Positions 17,272 to 25,253 of a stretch of 64,000 bases of DNA are shown piece after piece. The notes under the pieces were generated by a model. The model was not told the origin of the DNA. It saw only the letters and a list, made by a program, of their open reading frames with translations, and made no database searches. The position numbers were made by a program, and so were the translations under genes. Within the stretch, counting starts at the first letter, position 1; every line of letters starts with the position of its first letter. Source of the stretch: Moritella sp. F3 (GTDB lineage: Bacteria > Pseudomonadota > Gammaproteobacteria > Enterobacterales > Moritellaceae); contig NZ_BLRL01000006.1 in assembly GCF_015082335.1 (NCBI RefSeq), positions 1 to 64,000 of the forward strand. Reading direction: 5' to 3'.

Positions 17272-17845
17272 TATTCCTGCACCTATATTGGGATTTTTAA
17301 TCTTAGTTATAGCATTAGTTATTTTTATAGTCGGAGTAGGTCGAGTTCTTAAGTTAATTAGCTTCATATATTTCGGACTAATTCGTCTTAGAAAAGGGGA
17401 TAACTATTATCCAGCAACGCCTTTTGGTTTTAAAGGTAAACTAGTCTATTCGGATGAAAATATAAACGCTAAAATATTTAGGTCATCAAAATATCTTGTC
17501 CAGGCCAAGCCTGATTTTATTTACGAAACTGCTTATCAAAAATTTACATTAGTTGAGTATAAGGAACGTAATGCAAAAGTTTATCTGAGTGATGAAATAC
17601 AAATGCTAACGTCAGTGATAGCTGTAAGAGATAGTTTTAATATTACTCATGGATACGTTGTTACGGGTAAGGAAAAAAAGGGTGGAGTACTGCCTGATAG
17701 TGCAACTATTTATGGCCAAGTTAAACCTTACATCATTGAAGCCAGAAAAATTAATAAGTGTGGTAAAACATCAAAATCTTCACCTGCAAAGTTCAAATGC
17801 TTAACATGCGCAATGCGTAGTTCATGTGAGTTTAAAATATCTTAA
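17267..17845 (+). CDS. Membrane-anchored Cas4/RecB-like PD-(D/E)XK nuclease
   Basis: An N-terminal transmembrane helix (about residues 8-25) is followed by a nuclease-like core: KPDFIYE (Asp), then VEYKER (ExK), then DEIQML (Gln of motif IV), and a C-terminal cluster C-x-x-C-x5-C in 'KCLTCAMRSSC'. This is the Cas4-type order, although the first Cys seems to be missing and may be supplied by the upstream gene. The start is unusual: AGGAGG (17256-17261) points to ATT 17267, which overlaps the upstream stop; TTG 17288 is the alternative. The product probably cuts or processes DNA ends near the membrane, which is an inference. Confidence 0.65.
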   Translation: MNIPAPILGFLILVIALVIFIVGVGRVLKLISFIYFGLIRLRKGDNYYPATPFGFKGKLVYSDENINAKIFRSSKYLVQAKPDFIYETAYQKFTLVEYKERNAKVYLSDEIQMLTSVIAVRDSFNITHGYVVTGKEKKGGVLPDSATIYGQVKPYIIEARKINKCGKTSKSSPAKFKCLTCAMRSSCEFKIS

Positions 17846-17882
17846 TAAGGTGAATAGGCCAATTTAAACGAGAATAAATGTA

Positions 17883-18244
17883 TTGACTTTGTTCTTTATG
17901 GCTTTAATATTAAAGAATACACGCACAGGCTAAGCGTGTTGAAACGCCTCACTTTCAAAAATTTCTTCAATTAGATTCAACCTTATCCAATTAATTTCCG
18001 TGTAATCGGTAAACAATTCAATTTAACCACTTAAAACAGCTTTGAGTTGTTGCTTTTTTACATCCGTATTTTAGCAAGTGTTCAAACCTGTTTTGTGTGA
18101 TTTTTTCACCAAACGTCAGCTTAATAGACACGTCGCTGACAACGTGCTTGCACGGTCTTATTATTAAACCGCCATATTGGCAAAACCAAAATGTTCAGGA
18201 TCCTGAACTAGACCTTTATAGGTCACATCCAAAAGGAATTAATC
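17883..18244 (+). promoter_or_regulatory. Leader L1: promoter plus two RNA pseudoknots
   Basis: Promoter TTGACT (17883) - 16 nt - TAATAT (17905). The distal pseudoknot starts at the predicted +1: stem CACGC/GCGTG (17920-17924, 17934-17938), with loop AGGC (17927-17930) pairing to GCCT (17946-17949). The proximal one has stem GTCAGC/GCTGAC (18115-18120, 18135-18140), loop AGAC pairing to GTCT, and inner hairpin CGTGC/GCACG (18143-18147, 18150-18154). AGAC/GTCT is a compensatory change relative to AGGC/GCCT in other copies. It leads into the gene at 18245. Confidence 0.72.
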
Positions 18245-18796
18245 ATGGGTTACCAAGCTCTATTACAACTAGTTGTTGCTTTTTTAGTTTTAAAATTTGT
18301 TTTTCCTAAAATTGCACGATATTACTACATTATGAAATGGCACATGAAAGATGACCTCGATACCGCTTCTAAAGGAGCTGTTGCAAAGGAACATCTTGCT
18401 GATCTACGTGCTGAATCTGAAGAAAGTGAAGCGCCTAGTGTTTTACCATGTGACTCACAATCTTTAATTCCAAGTGTAGCATCTGGTGTTCAAACTAAAA
18501 CAACTGTTGCTAACCAAATCGAACCTGAAATTACTGTTGTTTCCAGTCCTGAAGTTGAAACTAATGATTTTGAGACTCAGGACCTGAGTACACCTGCATT
18601 TCTACGTTGCGGGAATGGTGAAGGAATCATGGCTAGAATAGCTGCTCAAGCTAAGAAAGTTGAGCCGCCTGTTGTTGAGGTATTTAGTCATGCTAAAACT
18701 GCAGCAAAGCAAGTTGCATCAGCCACTCAACTCACCCAAAGTGAGACGAACTATACCTATAAAGGTTTTGGAACCCTGGAACCATCACGTTTCTAG
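18245..18796 (+). CDS. Membrane-anchored acidic protein, unknown
   Basis: A 183-aa protein with one N-terminal transmembrane helix (about residues 6-22), then a basic patch, then a long acidic low-complexity region rich in Ser, Thr, Val and Glu. AAAAGGAA precedes ATG. It is the first gene after leader L1 and precedes the SSB-like gene, with a terminator between them. No family recognised. Confidence 0.75.
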   Translation: MGYQALLQLVVAFLVLKFVFPKIARYYYIMKWHMKDDLDTASKGAVAKEHLADLRAESEESEAPSVLPCDSQSLIPSVASGVQTKTTVANQIEPEITVVSSPEVETNDFETQDLSTPAFLRCGNGEGIMARIAAQAKKVEPPVVEVFSHAKTAAKQVASATQLTQSETNYTYKGFGTLEPSRF

Positions 18797-18803
18797 AATA
18801 AAG

Positions 18804-18832
18804 AAAGAAGGGCATTACGCCCTTCTTTTTAC
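18804..18832 (+). terminator. Terminator after the 183-aa gene
   Basis: A 10-bp stem AAAGAAGGGC / GCCCTTCTTT with loop ATTAC, ending in a T run. Confidence 0.88.
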
Positions 18833-18949
18833 TTTCGGTTAATTACCTAAGACTTCACAATGAAATTTTAGGTAATTGTCTGTTGAAGACGATTAGTTAT
18901 GAGGAATTTACTACCTCGCCTTCCAACACTTCCAAATAAAGGAATGATT

Positions 18950-19504
18950 ATGAAAATTGCATCTGATGAAAACATTGGCGCATTAAGCGGACGTATCAGC
19001 TTTACTAATATTAAAGACGGAAATGATGGCCCTTGGGGTTCTATTGGCGTCATAACTGATGACTCCTACCAGAACAAAGATAAAGTAAAAGTTGAGCGTT
19101 ATCAAGCCATTACTGTTGAGGTGAAAGCTCATACGTTACTAGCTCTGACTGAAATTCTAAATATAGGTGACTCAATTCATTTAAAATACGTTCTGCGAGT
19201 TGATCAATGGAAAGATAAAACAAGCGGACTAGATCGTAAAGCACTTAAACCACACTGTACGCAAATTGTGTCTCACACTTCTAAAGCAGCAAAAGACCTC
19301 CTTAAACAGGCAGGCCTGATGAAAAGTGCACAACCGCAACAACCGCAACATCCGCAACAACCGCAACAACCGCAACAACCGCAACAACCGCAACAACCGC
19401 AACAACCGCAACATCCGCAACATCCGCAACATCAAAACAACGATGCAGGATGGGGACAGCCTCAGCAACCCCAATCGAGCTACGCACACGAAAAATCCAA
19501 ATAA
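18950..19504 (+). CDS. SSB-like single-stranded DNA-binding protein
   Basis: A 184-aa protein. The first 110 residues have the beta-strand pattern of an OB fold (GRISF, GPWGSIGVIT, ERYQAITVEVKA, GDSIHLKYVLRV). A spacer with about ten PQQ/PQH repeats follows. The conserved acidic tip of bacterial SSBs (DDxIPF) is absent; the protein ends in a basic tail. ATG 18950 follows AAAGGAA. The next gene encodes a Bet-type annealase, so the pair likely acts in recombination or in establishing incoming single-stranded DNA. Confidence 0.65.
   Translation: MKIASDENIGALSGRISFTNIKDGNDGPWGSIGVITDDSYQNKDKVKVERYQAITVEVKAHTLLALTEILNIGDSIHLKYVLRVDQWKDKTSGLDRKALKPHCTQIVSHTSKAAKDLLKQAGLMKSAQPQQPQHPQQPQQPQQPQQPQQPQQPQHPQHPQHQNNDAGWGQPQQPQSSYAHEKSK
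19331..19432 (+). repeat. 9-bp tandem repeat inside the SSB-like gene
   Basis: The unit CCGCAACAA or CCGCAACAT is repeated about eleven times and encodes Pro-Gln-Gln or Pro-Gln-His. Copy number is likely to vary by slippage while keeping the frame. Confidence 0.9.
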
Positions 19505-19592
19505 ATCTCTAATTTAAACTTAAGATCAACCTCAAAGCAGTACTGATATTTATCTGTGCTGCTTTTCAATTTTCCAATTAAGGAACATTCAA

Positions 19593-20669
19593 ATGAAAAA
19601 AACAATCATAGAAATCATGGGCGTGAGAACGTTGAAAGAAGCACGCGATGAGATAAAACGTGTTTTATTTCACAGCTATAATCATGACCATTGCCCTCAT
19701 GGTGTCGAGGTTACTGAAAGCGATGTGAATCGTGTAGTGGCCTTATGTGAGGCTTACTGTCTAAACCCGTATGAACGTCATTTGTACATCGAGCATAATG
19801 ATAACGGTATGCTTGAGCCGATACTAAGAATTGATGGCTGGTATAAAATAGCTACAGCTCATCCTGATTATGATGGCTTTGAGTTTTTTGAATCAGAAGC
19901 TGAAACAATAATTGATTTGAGTGATTTCAGTGAGAATATGAACATACCTCCTCGAATAGACGGGGAAAAAAGGACTGTTCACAATTTCGTTGGCTGTAAG
20001 ATTTTCAGAAAATCGGTAAAGCATTCACCCGTTGTTAAAACATATTTCGATGAAGTATTCAACTCACAATCATTAACATGGTTAACACACCCTAAAAGAA
20101 GACTTCAGCAAAAGGCATTTGCTGAAGCTGCACGAATAGTTTTAGGGATAAACATATTTGAAGCTGGTATGGCCGAATTATCAGAGTCAGTTTCTAGTGC
20201 ACGAGTGCAGGAAAAAGATGAACAAACGCAACAAGTAAAGCCGCAAGTTGTTAAGGTTGAGGTTGAAGTAAAGGCCGCTACCGGTATAAGTGGCATGAAC
20301 GTTTTGAACCTTGGGGAATTAGAGGAAAAAGTCGCTTCAATTAATGCTAATAAATCCTTAAATGAAGTTAATGTTAAAACTGATTCTAGTGTTGAAACTG
20401 TGACTAGCGTTGAGACCGACTCTATCATTGAGACAGTTGCTATCGTTGAGACAGGTGCTATCGTTGAGACAGGTGCTATCGTTGAGACAGGTGCTATCGT
20501 TGAGACAGCTGCAGATGTCGAAATGCCAACTGAGTTAATGAATTTTATTTATGGTATAAAAAATAAAGCTTTAGAAGGAAATTGTTTGGATGAAGGTTTA
20601 ACCTACTGCTTAGAACAGGAAGGCGTCGAGCCATACGTTGATCAAATTAAGGCTGCTTTTGCAGCTTAA
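19593..20669 (+). CDS. bet: Bet/RecT-family single-strand annealing protein
   Basis: A 358-aa protein. Residues 1-200 match the phage Bet/RecT family: 'YCLNPYERHLYI', 'ILRIDGWYKIA', and 'LTWLTHPKRRLQQKAFAEAA'. It anneals complementary DNA strands. The C-terminal part is a low-complexity linker that includes IVETGA repeats, followed by a short helical tail. Related SXT/R391 and IncA/C elements carry a bet-exo pair; no exonuclease follows here. AAGGAA precedes ATG. Confidence 0.88.
   Translation: MKKTIIEIMGVRTLKEARDEIKRVLFHSYNHDHCPHGVEVTESDVNRVVALCEAYCLNPYERHLYIEHNDNGMLEPILRIDGWYKIATAHPDYDGFEFFESEAETIIDLSDFSENMNIPPRIDGEKRTVHNFVGCKIFRKSVKHSPVVKTYFDEVFNSQSLTWLTHPKRRLQQKAFAEAARIVLGINIFEAGMAELSESVSSARVQEKDEQTQQVKPQVVKVEVEVKAATGISGMNVLNLGELEEKVASINANKSLNEVNVKTDSSVETVTSVETDSIIETVAIVETGAIVETGAIVETGAIVETAADVEMPTELMNFIYGIKNKALEGNCLDEGLTYCLEQEGVEPYVDQIKAAFAA
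20440..20511 (+). repeat. 18-bp tandem repeat in bet
   Basis: The unit ATCGTTGAGACAGGTGCT is present in about four near-identical copies and encodes IVETGA. It lies in the linker of the annealing protein. Confidence 0.85.
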
Positions 20670-20687
20670 AATAAGTTATAAATATAA

Positions 20688-20718
20688 ACCTGGTCATTTA
20701 TGATGGTCAGGTTTTTTT
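20688..20718. terminator. Convergent terminator between bet and the minus-strand gene
   Basis: AACCTG...CAGGTT hairpin with extra CAT/ATG pairing, followed by a T7 run on the plus strand. The stop codon of the minus-strand gene lies inside it. Confidence 0.75.
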
Positions 20719-21467
20719 ATAGAACGAAATCTAGTTGATTTGTTCAGTGCCAATAAATATTGATCAAATAAATGAAAATCTGGAGTGGTGCGCAAGGTAA
20801 GAAAGTTATTTTGTAAAAGTTCTCGATCACCAAAATTTGCTTTAAAGCAATGATCACGACCTTCAGTGATAAGTATTTTATCACTGCGAGATAAGATGTT
20901 ATTATATGTGTCACCCAGTGAGGTTAGGTGCCTTACCAAATAAGGTACTAGTTCTACTTTAGCGTAGCTAAACTTATCGAATAAACATGAAGAAATATCA
21001 GATCTTTTCATGCGGATTATCAACCCATTAATGTTTAGTTTTGTTACTTGTCTACTTGCCCATTCAATCAGGCTTTCATCGACAACAAAACAAGAGTTAA
21101 TAACATCTGGATTATCCAATAGAAATTTAGATATTAAATCCCTTGCTTTTATTAGTAGGTCATCATTATAAATCTCTGAAGATGATGGTTCTAATTCGAA
21201 ACCTAATTCAGAGATTTCCACACCACTTTCATCAACGATAGAAACACTTGTTTTCATGCCATGAACATAAAAACAATGATTTTCACCCATAACACTTTTG
21301 GTTAATATGTGGAAATATGCAGTTTTGCCTTTGTTAGTAGGTTGGCTTACTGATTGAACTATACGTTCAAATATATCCTCATCGGGGTTAAGCAGTAATG
21401 ATGAAGATGTCATAGAGCTGTTAATATCCATCATTAATTGCATAAACTTATGATTGTCGTTGAGCAT
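20694..21467 (-). CDS. Unknown 257-aa protein
   Basis: A soluble 257-aa protein, mixed alpha/beta, with no motif that I recognise. It opposes bet and parA in direction. Its start lies 1 bp after the stop of a 42-aa upstream ORF, with AAAGGG as ribosome-binding site, so the two form an operon. The position between recombination and partition genes is compatible with a replication or copy-control role, but nothing in the sequence shows this. Confidence 0.65.
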   Translation of the reverse strand: MLNDNHKFMQLMMDINSSMTSSSLLLNPDEDIFERIVQSVSQPTNKGKTAYFHILTKSVMGENHCFYVHGMKTSVSIVDESGVEISELGFELEPSSSEIYNDDLLIKARDLISKFLLDNPDVINSCFVVDESLIEWASRQVTKLNINGLIIRMKRSDISSCLFDKFSYAKVELVPYLVRHLTSLGDTYNNILSRSDKILITEGRDHCFKANFGDRELLQNNFLTLRTTPDFHLFDQYLLALNKSTRFRSIKKPDHHK

Positions 21468-21468
21468 G

Positions 21469-21597
21469 CTAGCCCTTTATACATATAAGAAGTAGTTTAA
21501 AATCGCGCGAAGATAATGCTGGAAATACAATAGAACGTCCATATTTCAGTGAAAGTTTGATTTCACTTGCTAAAACCCGTAAAGTTGACTGAGACAT
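21469..21597 (-). CDS. 42-aa small protein upstream of the 257-aa gene
   Basis: ATG at 21597 follows a good AGGAG site and is followed by 42 codons (begins MSQSTLRVLASEIK). Its TAG is separated from the next ATG by a single base, a coupled arrangement. It could be a real small protein or a translational leader. No family recognised. Confidence 0.55.
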   Translation of the reverse strand: MSQSTLRVLASEIKLSLKYGRSIVFPALSSRDFKLLLICIKG

Positions 21598-21630
21598 GAT
21601 CACTCCTAAGTGTCATTGTTTAATTGATCT

Positions 21631-21660
21631 GCAAGCGCTTCCAACAATTACAGATCAATT
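21631..21660. promoter_or_regulatory. 10-bp inverted repeat in the promoter region of the minus-strand operon
   Basis: AATTGATCTG and CAGATCAATT are separated by about 14 bp and lie between the predicted promoter and the 42-aa ORF. It is a candidate operator. Confidence 0.45.
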
Positions 21661-21675
21661 ATGTATTAAAATGTG

Positions 21676-21716
21676 ATACCTCAAGTTTGCGTCAACAAAC
21701 TTGGGGTATTTTTTTG
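21676..21716 (+). terminator. Hairpin terminator whose loop is the opposite-strand -35
   Basis: A 14-bp stem (ATACCTCAAGTTTG with one wobble) plus a 7-T tail on the plus strand. Read on the minus strand, the 6-nt loop is TTGACG, a good -35 for the leftward operon. No plus-strand gene lies immediately upstream, so an antisense transcript may end here. Confidence 0.65.
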
Positions 21717-21809
21717 TCCAAATTACAAGCCTTAACAATGAATGTAATTAGAATGCATTAACGTGGTACAAATTCAGTATATAGCTGTATGTTTAGTATT
21801 ACAATAAAC

Positions 21810-21872
21810 TTTACCAAATTAATAAAGTGGTGCGTGTTTATTAAATGCACTTAAATTTATCATTTTGGTAAA
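21810..21872. promoter_or_regulatory. Inverted repeat operator upstream of parA
   Basis: TTTACCAAA (21810-21818) and TTTGGTAAA (21864-21872) form a perfect 9-bp inverted repeat 45 bp apart, within the 120 bp before parA. ParA proteins with an N-terminal HTH commonly autoregulate, so this is the likely operator; the link is an inference. Confidence 0.5.
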
Positions 21873-21943
21873 TATACTGGCCGAGGGTAAAGTTTGTTGC
21901 TAAGATGATGATCATTAAATATATATAATGGGGTTGATTACCG

Positions 21944-23251
21944 ATGGAAGATGGAAATAAAAATTTTGTTGATGCTTACAATGACTTCTCTGCATTGATG
22001 AGTCAAAACTCAGGCATGTCAACTCGTAAAAAAGTTTTACTTGCTGAAGCTTTAGATAGCTCGAACCAAGATGAGACAACAACTAACGAATACAAAACGT
22101 TCCATCACGGCCTAAATTATACAGACATTGCCGAGTTGACTCAGTGGTCATCAGTTACCATAAAAAAGAAGCTCGATGCACTTATTGATTTACCAAGTGA
22201 TCACCCCCATAAAATTCATGATGAAGAGTTTAAAAAACTTGGTAGAGGTTGGACATTTACACGAACAGCTGTCTATAAATTTTTCGATTTCTATCAAATA
22301 TTGATGTCACACAGCATGTTAAACCCAGGCCATAAAGCAGAAATAATTAATGTTGAAAATCACAAAGGCGGTGTTGGGAAGACCATAATAGCATCTCATA
22401 TAGCTGTAAATCTGGCGCTGAAAATAAGTAAACGCTATAAAATTTTACTAATTGACCTCGATCCTCAAGGTAGTTTGAGGCATTTTTTCAATTCTGACTT
22501 AGCTCAAAAGTCCGATAGTGATGAGATATTCAGTGCTGCGGATATAATGTTGGAGTACGGATTTGATGCTTATAAAGACATGGCTGAATCAGAGGCTGAG
22601 TTACTTGAGTACCGCCGTGATTTCATATTTTCAAATGCAATACAAGATACATATCTGACTAATTTAAAAACTATTGTCGCATTCCCAGAAGATATTGAGT
22701 ACAACGCTAAAGCGTGGTCGCGAACTTTAGTGGGTGATATGACACCTGCAACAGACCTTTATGAACGAGTAATTAAGCCTATTGAAAATGATTTCGATTT
22801 CATAATAATTGACACAGGACCGCACCAAGATCCTCTTGCATGGACCGCTTTGTGGGCTCAAACGGCGCTTATAATACCTTGCACACCAAAGCCTCTTGAT
22901 ATGCATTCAACGAGTAACTTTATCGAGTCTTTGCCTAAGTTCTTCAAAAACGCACCAGTTAAGACTAGGCCTGAAAAAATGAGTAAACTCGTTTTTACTC
23001 TTGTTGATGGTACAAACCCTAAGCATTCAGATTACCGCACAAAAACAAATATGAACCTTGGTAGTAAATATTCATTCATGCCATTTATACCAGAAGCACG
23101 ATGTTTTGAAAATGCATCTAAGCAGAGTTCTACAATATACGAACTACCTACAGCTAAATCTCAAACCTACGTAAATATCTGTAAAGCGTCTCTTGACCAT
23201 ATTGTTTCGGATATTGAATACATATGTCTTAATGACATAAAGAATAATTAG
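21944..23251 (+). CDS. parA: ParA-type partition ATPase with N-terminal HTH region
   Basis: A 435-aa protein. Residues 1-115 form a helical DNA-binding-like region ('YTDIAELTQWSSVTIKKKL' looks like an HTH). The deviant Walker A motif KGGVGKT is at residues 141-147 and is followed by LLIDLDPQG. Length and layout fit type Ia plasmid ParA/SopA. It moves ParB-bound DNA during segregation and probably represses its own promoter. parB follows after 14 bp. Confidence 0.9.
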   Translation: MEDGNKNFVDAYNDFSALMSQNSGMSTRKKVLLAEALDSSNQDETTTNEYKTFHHGLNYTDIAELTQWSSVTIKKKLDALIDLPSDHPHKIHDEEFKKLGRGWTFTRTAVYKFFDFYQILMSHSMLNPGHKAEIINVENHKGGVGKTIIASHIAVNLALKISKRYKILLIDLDPQGSLRHFFNSDLAQKSDSDEIFSAADIMLEYGFDAYKDMAESEAELLEYRRDFIFSNAIQDTYLTNLKTIVAFPEDIEYNAKAWSRTLVGDMTPATDLYERVIKPIENDFDFIIIDTGPHQDPLAWTALWAQTALIIPCTPKPLDMHSTSNFIESLPKFFKNAPVKTRPEKMSKLVFTLVDGTNPKHSDYRTKTNMNLGSKYSFMPFIPEARCFENASKQSSTIYELPTAKSQTYVNICKASLDHIVSDIEYICLNDIKNN

Positions 23252-23265
23252 GCGGTAAATACAAC

Positions 23266-24393
23266 ATGAACAATAAAAGTGGATCAATGTTTAGTTCGAG
23301 AACTAAAGATGCTAAAGCTCAAGCTAAAATGTTAATTATAAAAAAGGTTGCGGGTAAGTCGTACCCTTGTGATTTGATTTTTGTACCGGCCGAGGAATTT
23401 GAGCGCATTGAGAAAGATCCTATAAATCCGAGGGACCAAGATTCTCTTAAATTTGAAAGTTCTGATAGTCAGTTTGTAAATGGTTTAAAAGAGTTTGGTC
23501 AAATAACTGAGGGCGTTGCGCGGTATAAGCTTAATGAACAAGGTGAGCGTGTTTATAAGACGATCACACTTGCAAATGGTGATAGTGTTGAGCGTTCTAT
23601 CATAAGTGTTATTGATGGCTTAGTGCGATTTGACGGTGTGAAAAAAGGCGGTTTACCGGAATACAGTGTTGCCGTCGGTAAGTTTGATGATGCGGCAGCA
23701 GAAATTATTATGGCCACGTCATTTGACCCGCATCGGGTCCTTTCATGTTTAGAACTTGCTGCGGTTATTGATAACATGCAAACAAAAGGCGGGAAAGAAT
23801 ACTCACCAACAGAACTGGTTAAACTGCTTCCATTTAAAAAGGACCGCGCAACGATATCGATTGCTAAAAAAGCATTACTATTAGCGAAGTCACACCCTGG
23901 TATTTTCAGCGTTTTCCCATCCCAACCGCTGGTTGGTAAAACGACTATTAACCAAATGAGTAATATTGTTTTGCATGTTGGTGCAACGTTTTCTAATAAT
24001 AAGAGAAATGAATTTTTCGAATATATCAACGAACTTGCAACAGACCGTTCTTATTGGGGAAGTAATAAGATAGAAATAAACAGTGATGAGGAAATGGTCA
24101 CCTCAAAAATGTATACTAAAATCCTCACTGACATCGCTAATAAAGCTAAATACAAAAAGCCTAAAAAAGTAACTGCCAAGGAACCAAGATATACAGAAGT
24201 CGATGATAACGTTTCATTCTTTGTCGAAAATATTGGTACGGATGGTAATGATAAAATTGTTGTGAAAACAAATATTGTTATAGAGATGATCAATCAGGAC
24301 GACAGTGATTTATTGGTTAAGCTCTCGTCAATCCTTTGTGATGAGTCACTGGACGATACAATTCGTGACCAGTTAAAAACATTGATTAGTTAA
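23266..24393 (+). CDS. parB: ParB-like partition protein
   Basis: A 375-aa protein downstream of parA. It has the ParB-type motif NPRDQD near residue 51, a central helical region resembling the ParB HTH, and a C-terminal dimerisation-like part. The ribosome-binding site is weak (GGCGG), which suggests coupling to parA. A 12-bp perfect palindrome lies 6 bp after the stop. Confidence 0.82.
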   Translation: MNNKSGSMFSSRTKDAKAQAKMLIIKKVAGKSYPCDLIFVPAEEFERIEKDPINPRDQDSLKFESSDSQFVNGLKEFGQITEGVARYKLNEQGERVYKTITLANGDSVERSIISVIDGLVRFDGVKKGGLPEYSVAVGKFDDAAAEIIMATSFDPHRVLSCLELAAVIDNMQTKGGKEYSPTELVKLLPFKKDRATISIAKKALLLAKSHPGIFSVFPSQPLVGKTTINQMSNIVLHVGATFSNNKRNEFFEYINELATDRSYWGSNKIEINSDEEMVTSKMYTKILTDIANKAKYKKPKKVTAKEPRYTEVDDNVSFFVENIGTDGNDKIVVKTNIVIEMINQDDSDLLVKLSSILCDESLDDTIRDQLKTLIS

Positions 24394-24399
24394 AATGAA

Positions 24400-24435
24400 G
24401 AATAGTTCAGCTTGTATATACTTGCTGAACTATTC
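24400..24435. repeat. Perfect 12-bp inverted repeat downstream of parB
   Basis: GAATAGTTCAGC (24400-24411) and GCTGAACTATTC (24424-24435) with a 12-bp AT-rich loop and no T tract. It may be a terminator or a single parS-type centromere site. Confidence 0.6.
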
Positions 24436-24470
24436 ATCTCCCAAGACACATTCCCCCCATTTAAATTTAC

Positions 24471-24513
24471 AAATTCAGCCAACTTACCTGTGCAGTGAAT
24501 TCTTTGGTAGTAT
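24471..24513 (+). promoter_or_regulatory. Activator-box promoter before the 70-aa gene
   Basis: AAATTCAGCC (24471-24480) followed by exactly 27 nt and TAGTAT (24508-24513), the same spacing as at both transfer operons. The -35 position reads TACCTG. Confidence 0.6.
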
Positions 24514-24577
24514 TAGAACCACTTAATCGTGGTTGCTTTGGCATCCCCCCTACACCTACAACTTGGGAAGGTAAAAA

Positions 24578-24790
24578 GTGTTAATTAGAAAATACGCCAT
24601 TTTTAGTCGGAATCATAAGTTACTACATTCGATCATATGTATAGTAGTTATGTTATGTTTAGCCTCAACTTTAACTGTTTCAGTTCATTCTGAATCTTTA
24701 CGTCTACTTGCCGTAACTCCTTTATTTTGCTTTCCGTTAATTCTTTTCAGCCGAGCTGCAAAATATAGAAACTCATATTTAAACCGGTAA
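24578..24790 (+). CDS. Small two-helix membrane protein, unknown
   Basis: A 70-aa protein starting with GTG after GGAAGG. Two hydrophobic segments span about residues 17-34 and 42-58; both ends are basic. It is the first gene after an ATTCAGCC-box promoter, which links it to the transfer regulon. No family recognised. Confidence 0.6.
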   Translation: MLIRKYAIFSRNHKLLHSIICIVVMLCLASTLTVSVHSESLRLLAVTPLFCFPLILFSRAAKYRNSYLNR

Positions 24791-24879
24791 CTCAAACTTG
24801 AACTCAAAGTTATAAATATCTGAATTTAACTAACTCCGTGAGGGTTTGGCTGGATGATTAGGAAATAAAGGATTGTTAC

Positions 24880-25161
24880 ATGAAACCAAATGTATGGACT
24901 AAATTGAGAATTGCTAAGGAAATTATAAATCCAATTGCTGAATAACACAGCAAGTTTAGTCAATCTGTTGGATGCAACTTTAAGGCAGATAACAATAAAT
25001 TTTTAGCTGGTATTGATGTACCAGTCAAATATTCTGGTCGATTAACTGTAATATATAAAGAAGAAAGGCCTGGGCGTAACCCAAAGACGGGTGAAAAGGT
25101 TCATATTAAAAGGAAAGCTTATGTACACTTCAAACTTGGCAAGGTTTTTATAATAATTTAA
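24880..25161 (+). pseudogene. Remnant of an HU/IHF-like DNA-binding protein gene
   Basis: A frame from ATG 24880 is interrupted by TAA at 24943-24945 and then stays open to 25161. The distal part contains GRNPKTGEKVHIKRKAY, the signature arm of HU/IHF proteins, and the end 'VHFKLGK'. The segment before it does not resemble the usual HU N-terminal helices, so the gene appears both interrupted and diverged. A real short peptide of 21 aa followed by untranslated remnant is the likely reading. Confidence 0.7.
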
Positions 25162-25253
25162 ATGCCGAAATCTCACTCAAAAGACTTTAATACACCATCG
25201 AATCAATAATATACGTTGTCTAATTTTGGTCCAGAGATCGCTCAATAATAGTC

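Noticed and set aside
25165..25185. CCGAAATCTCA at 25165 as another activator box
   Set aside because: Only the left half matches; the ATTCAGCC core is missing and the spacing to any -10 does not fit.
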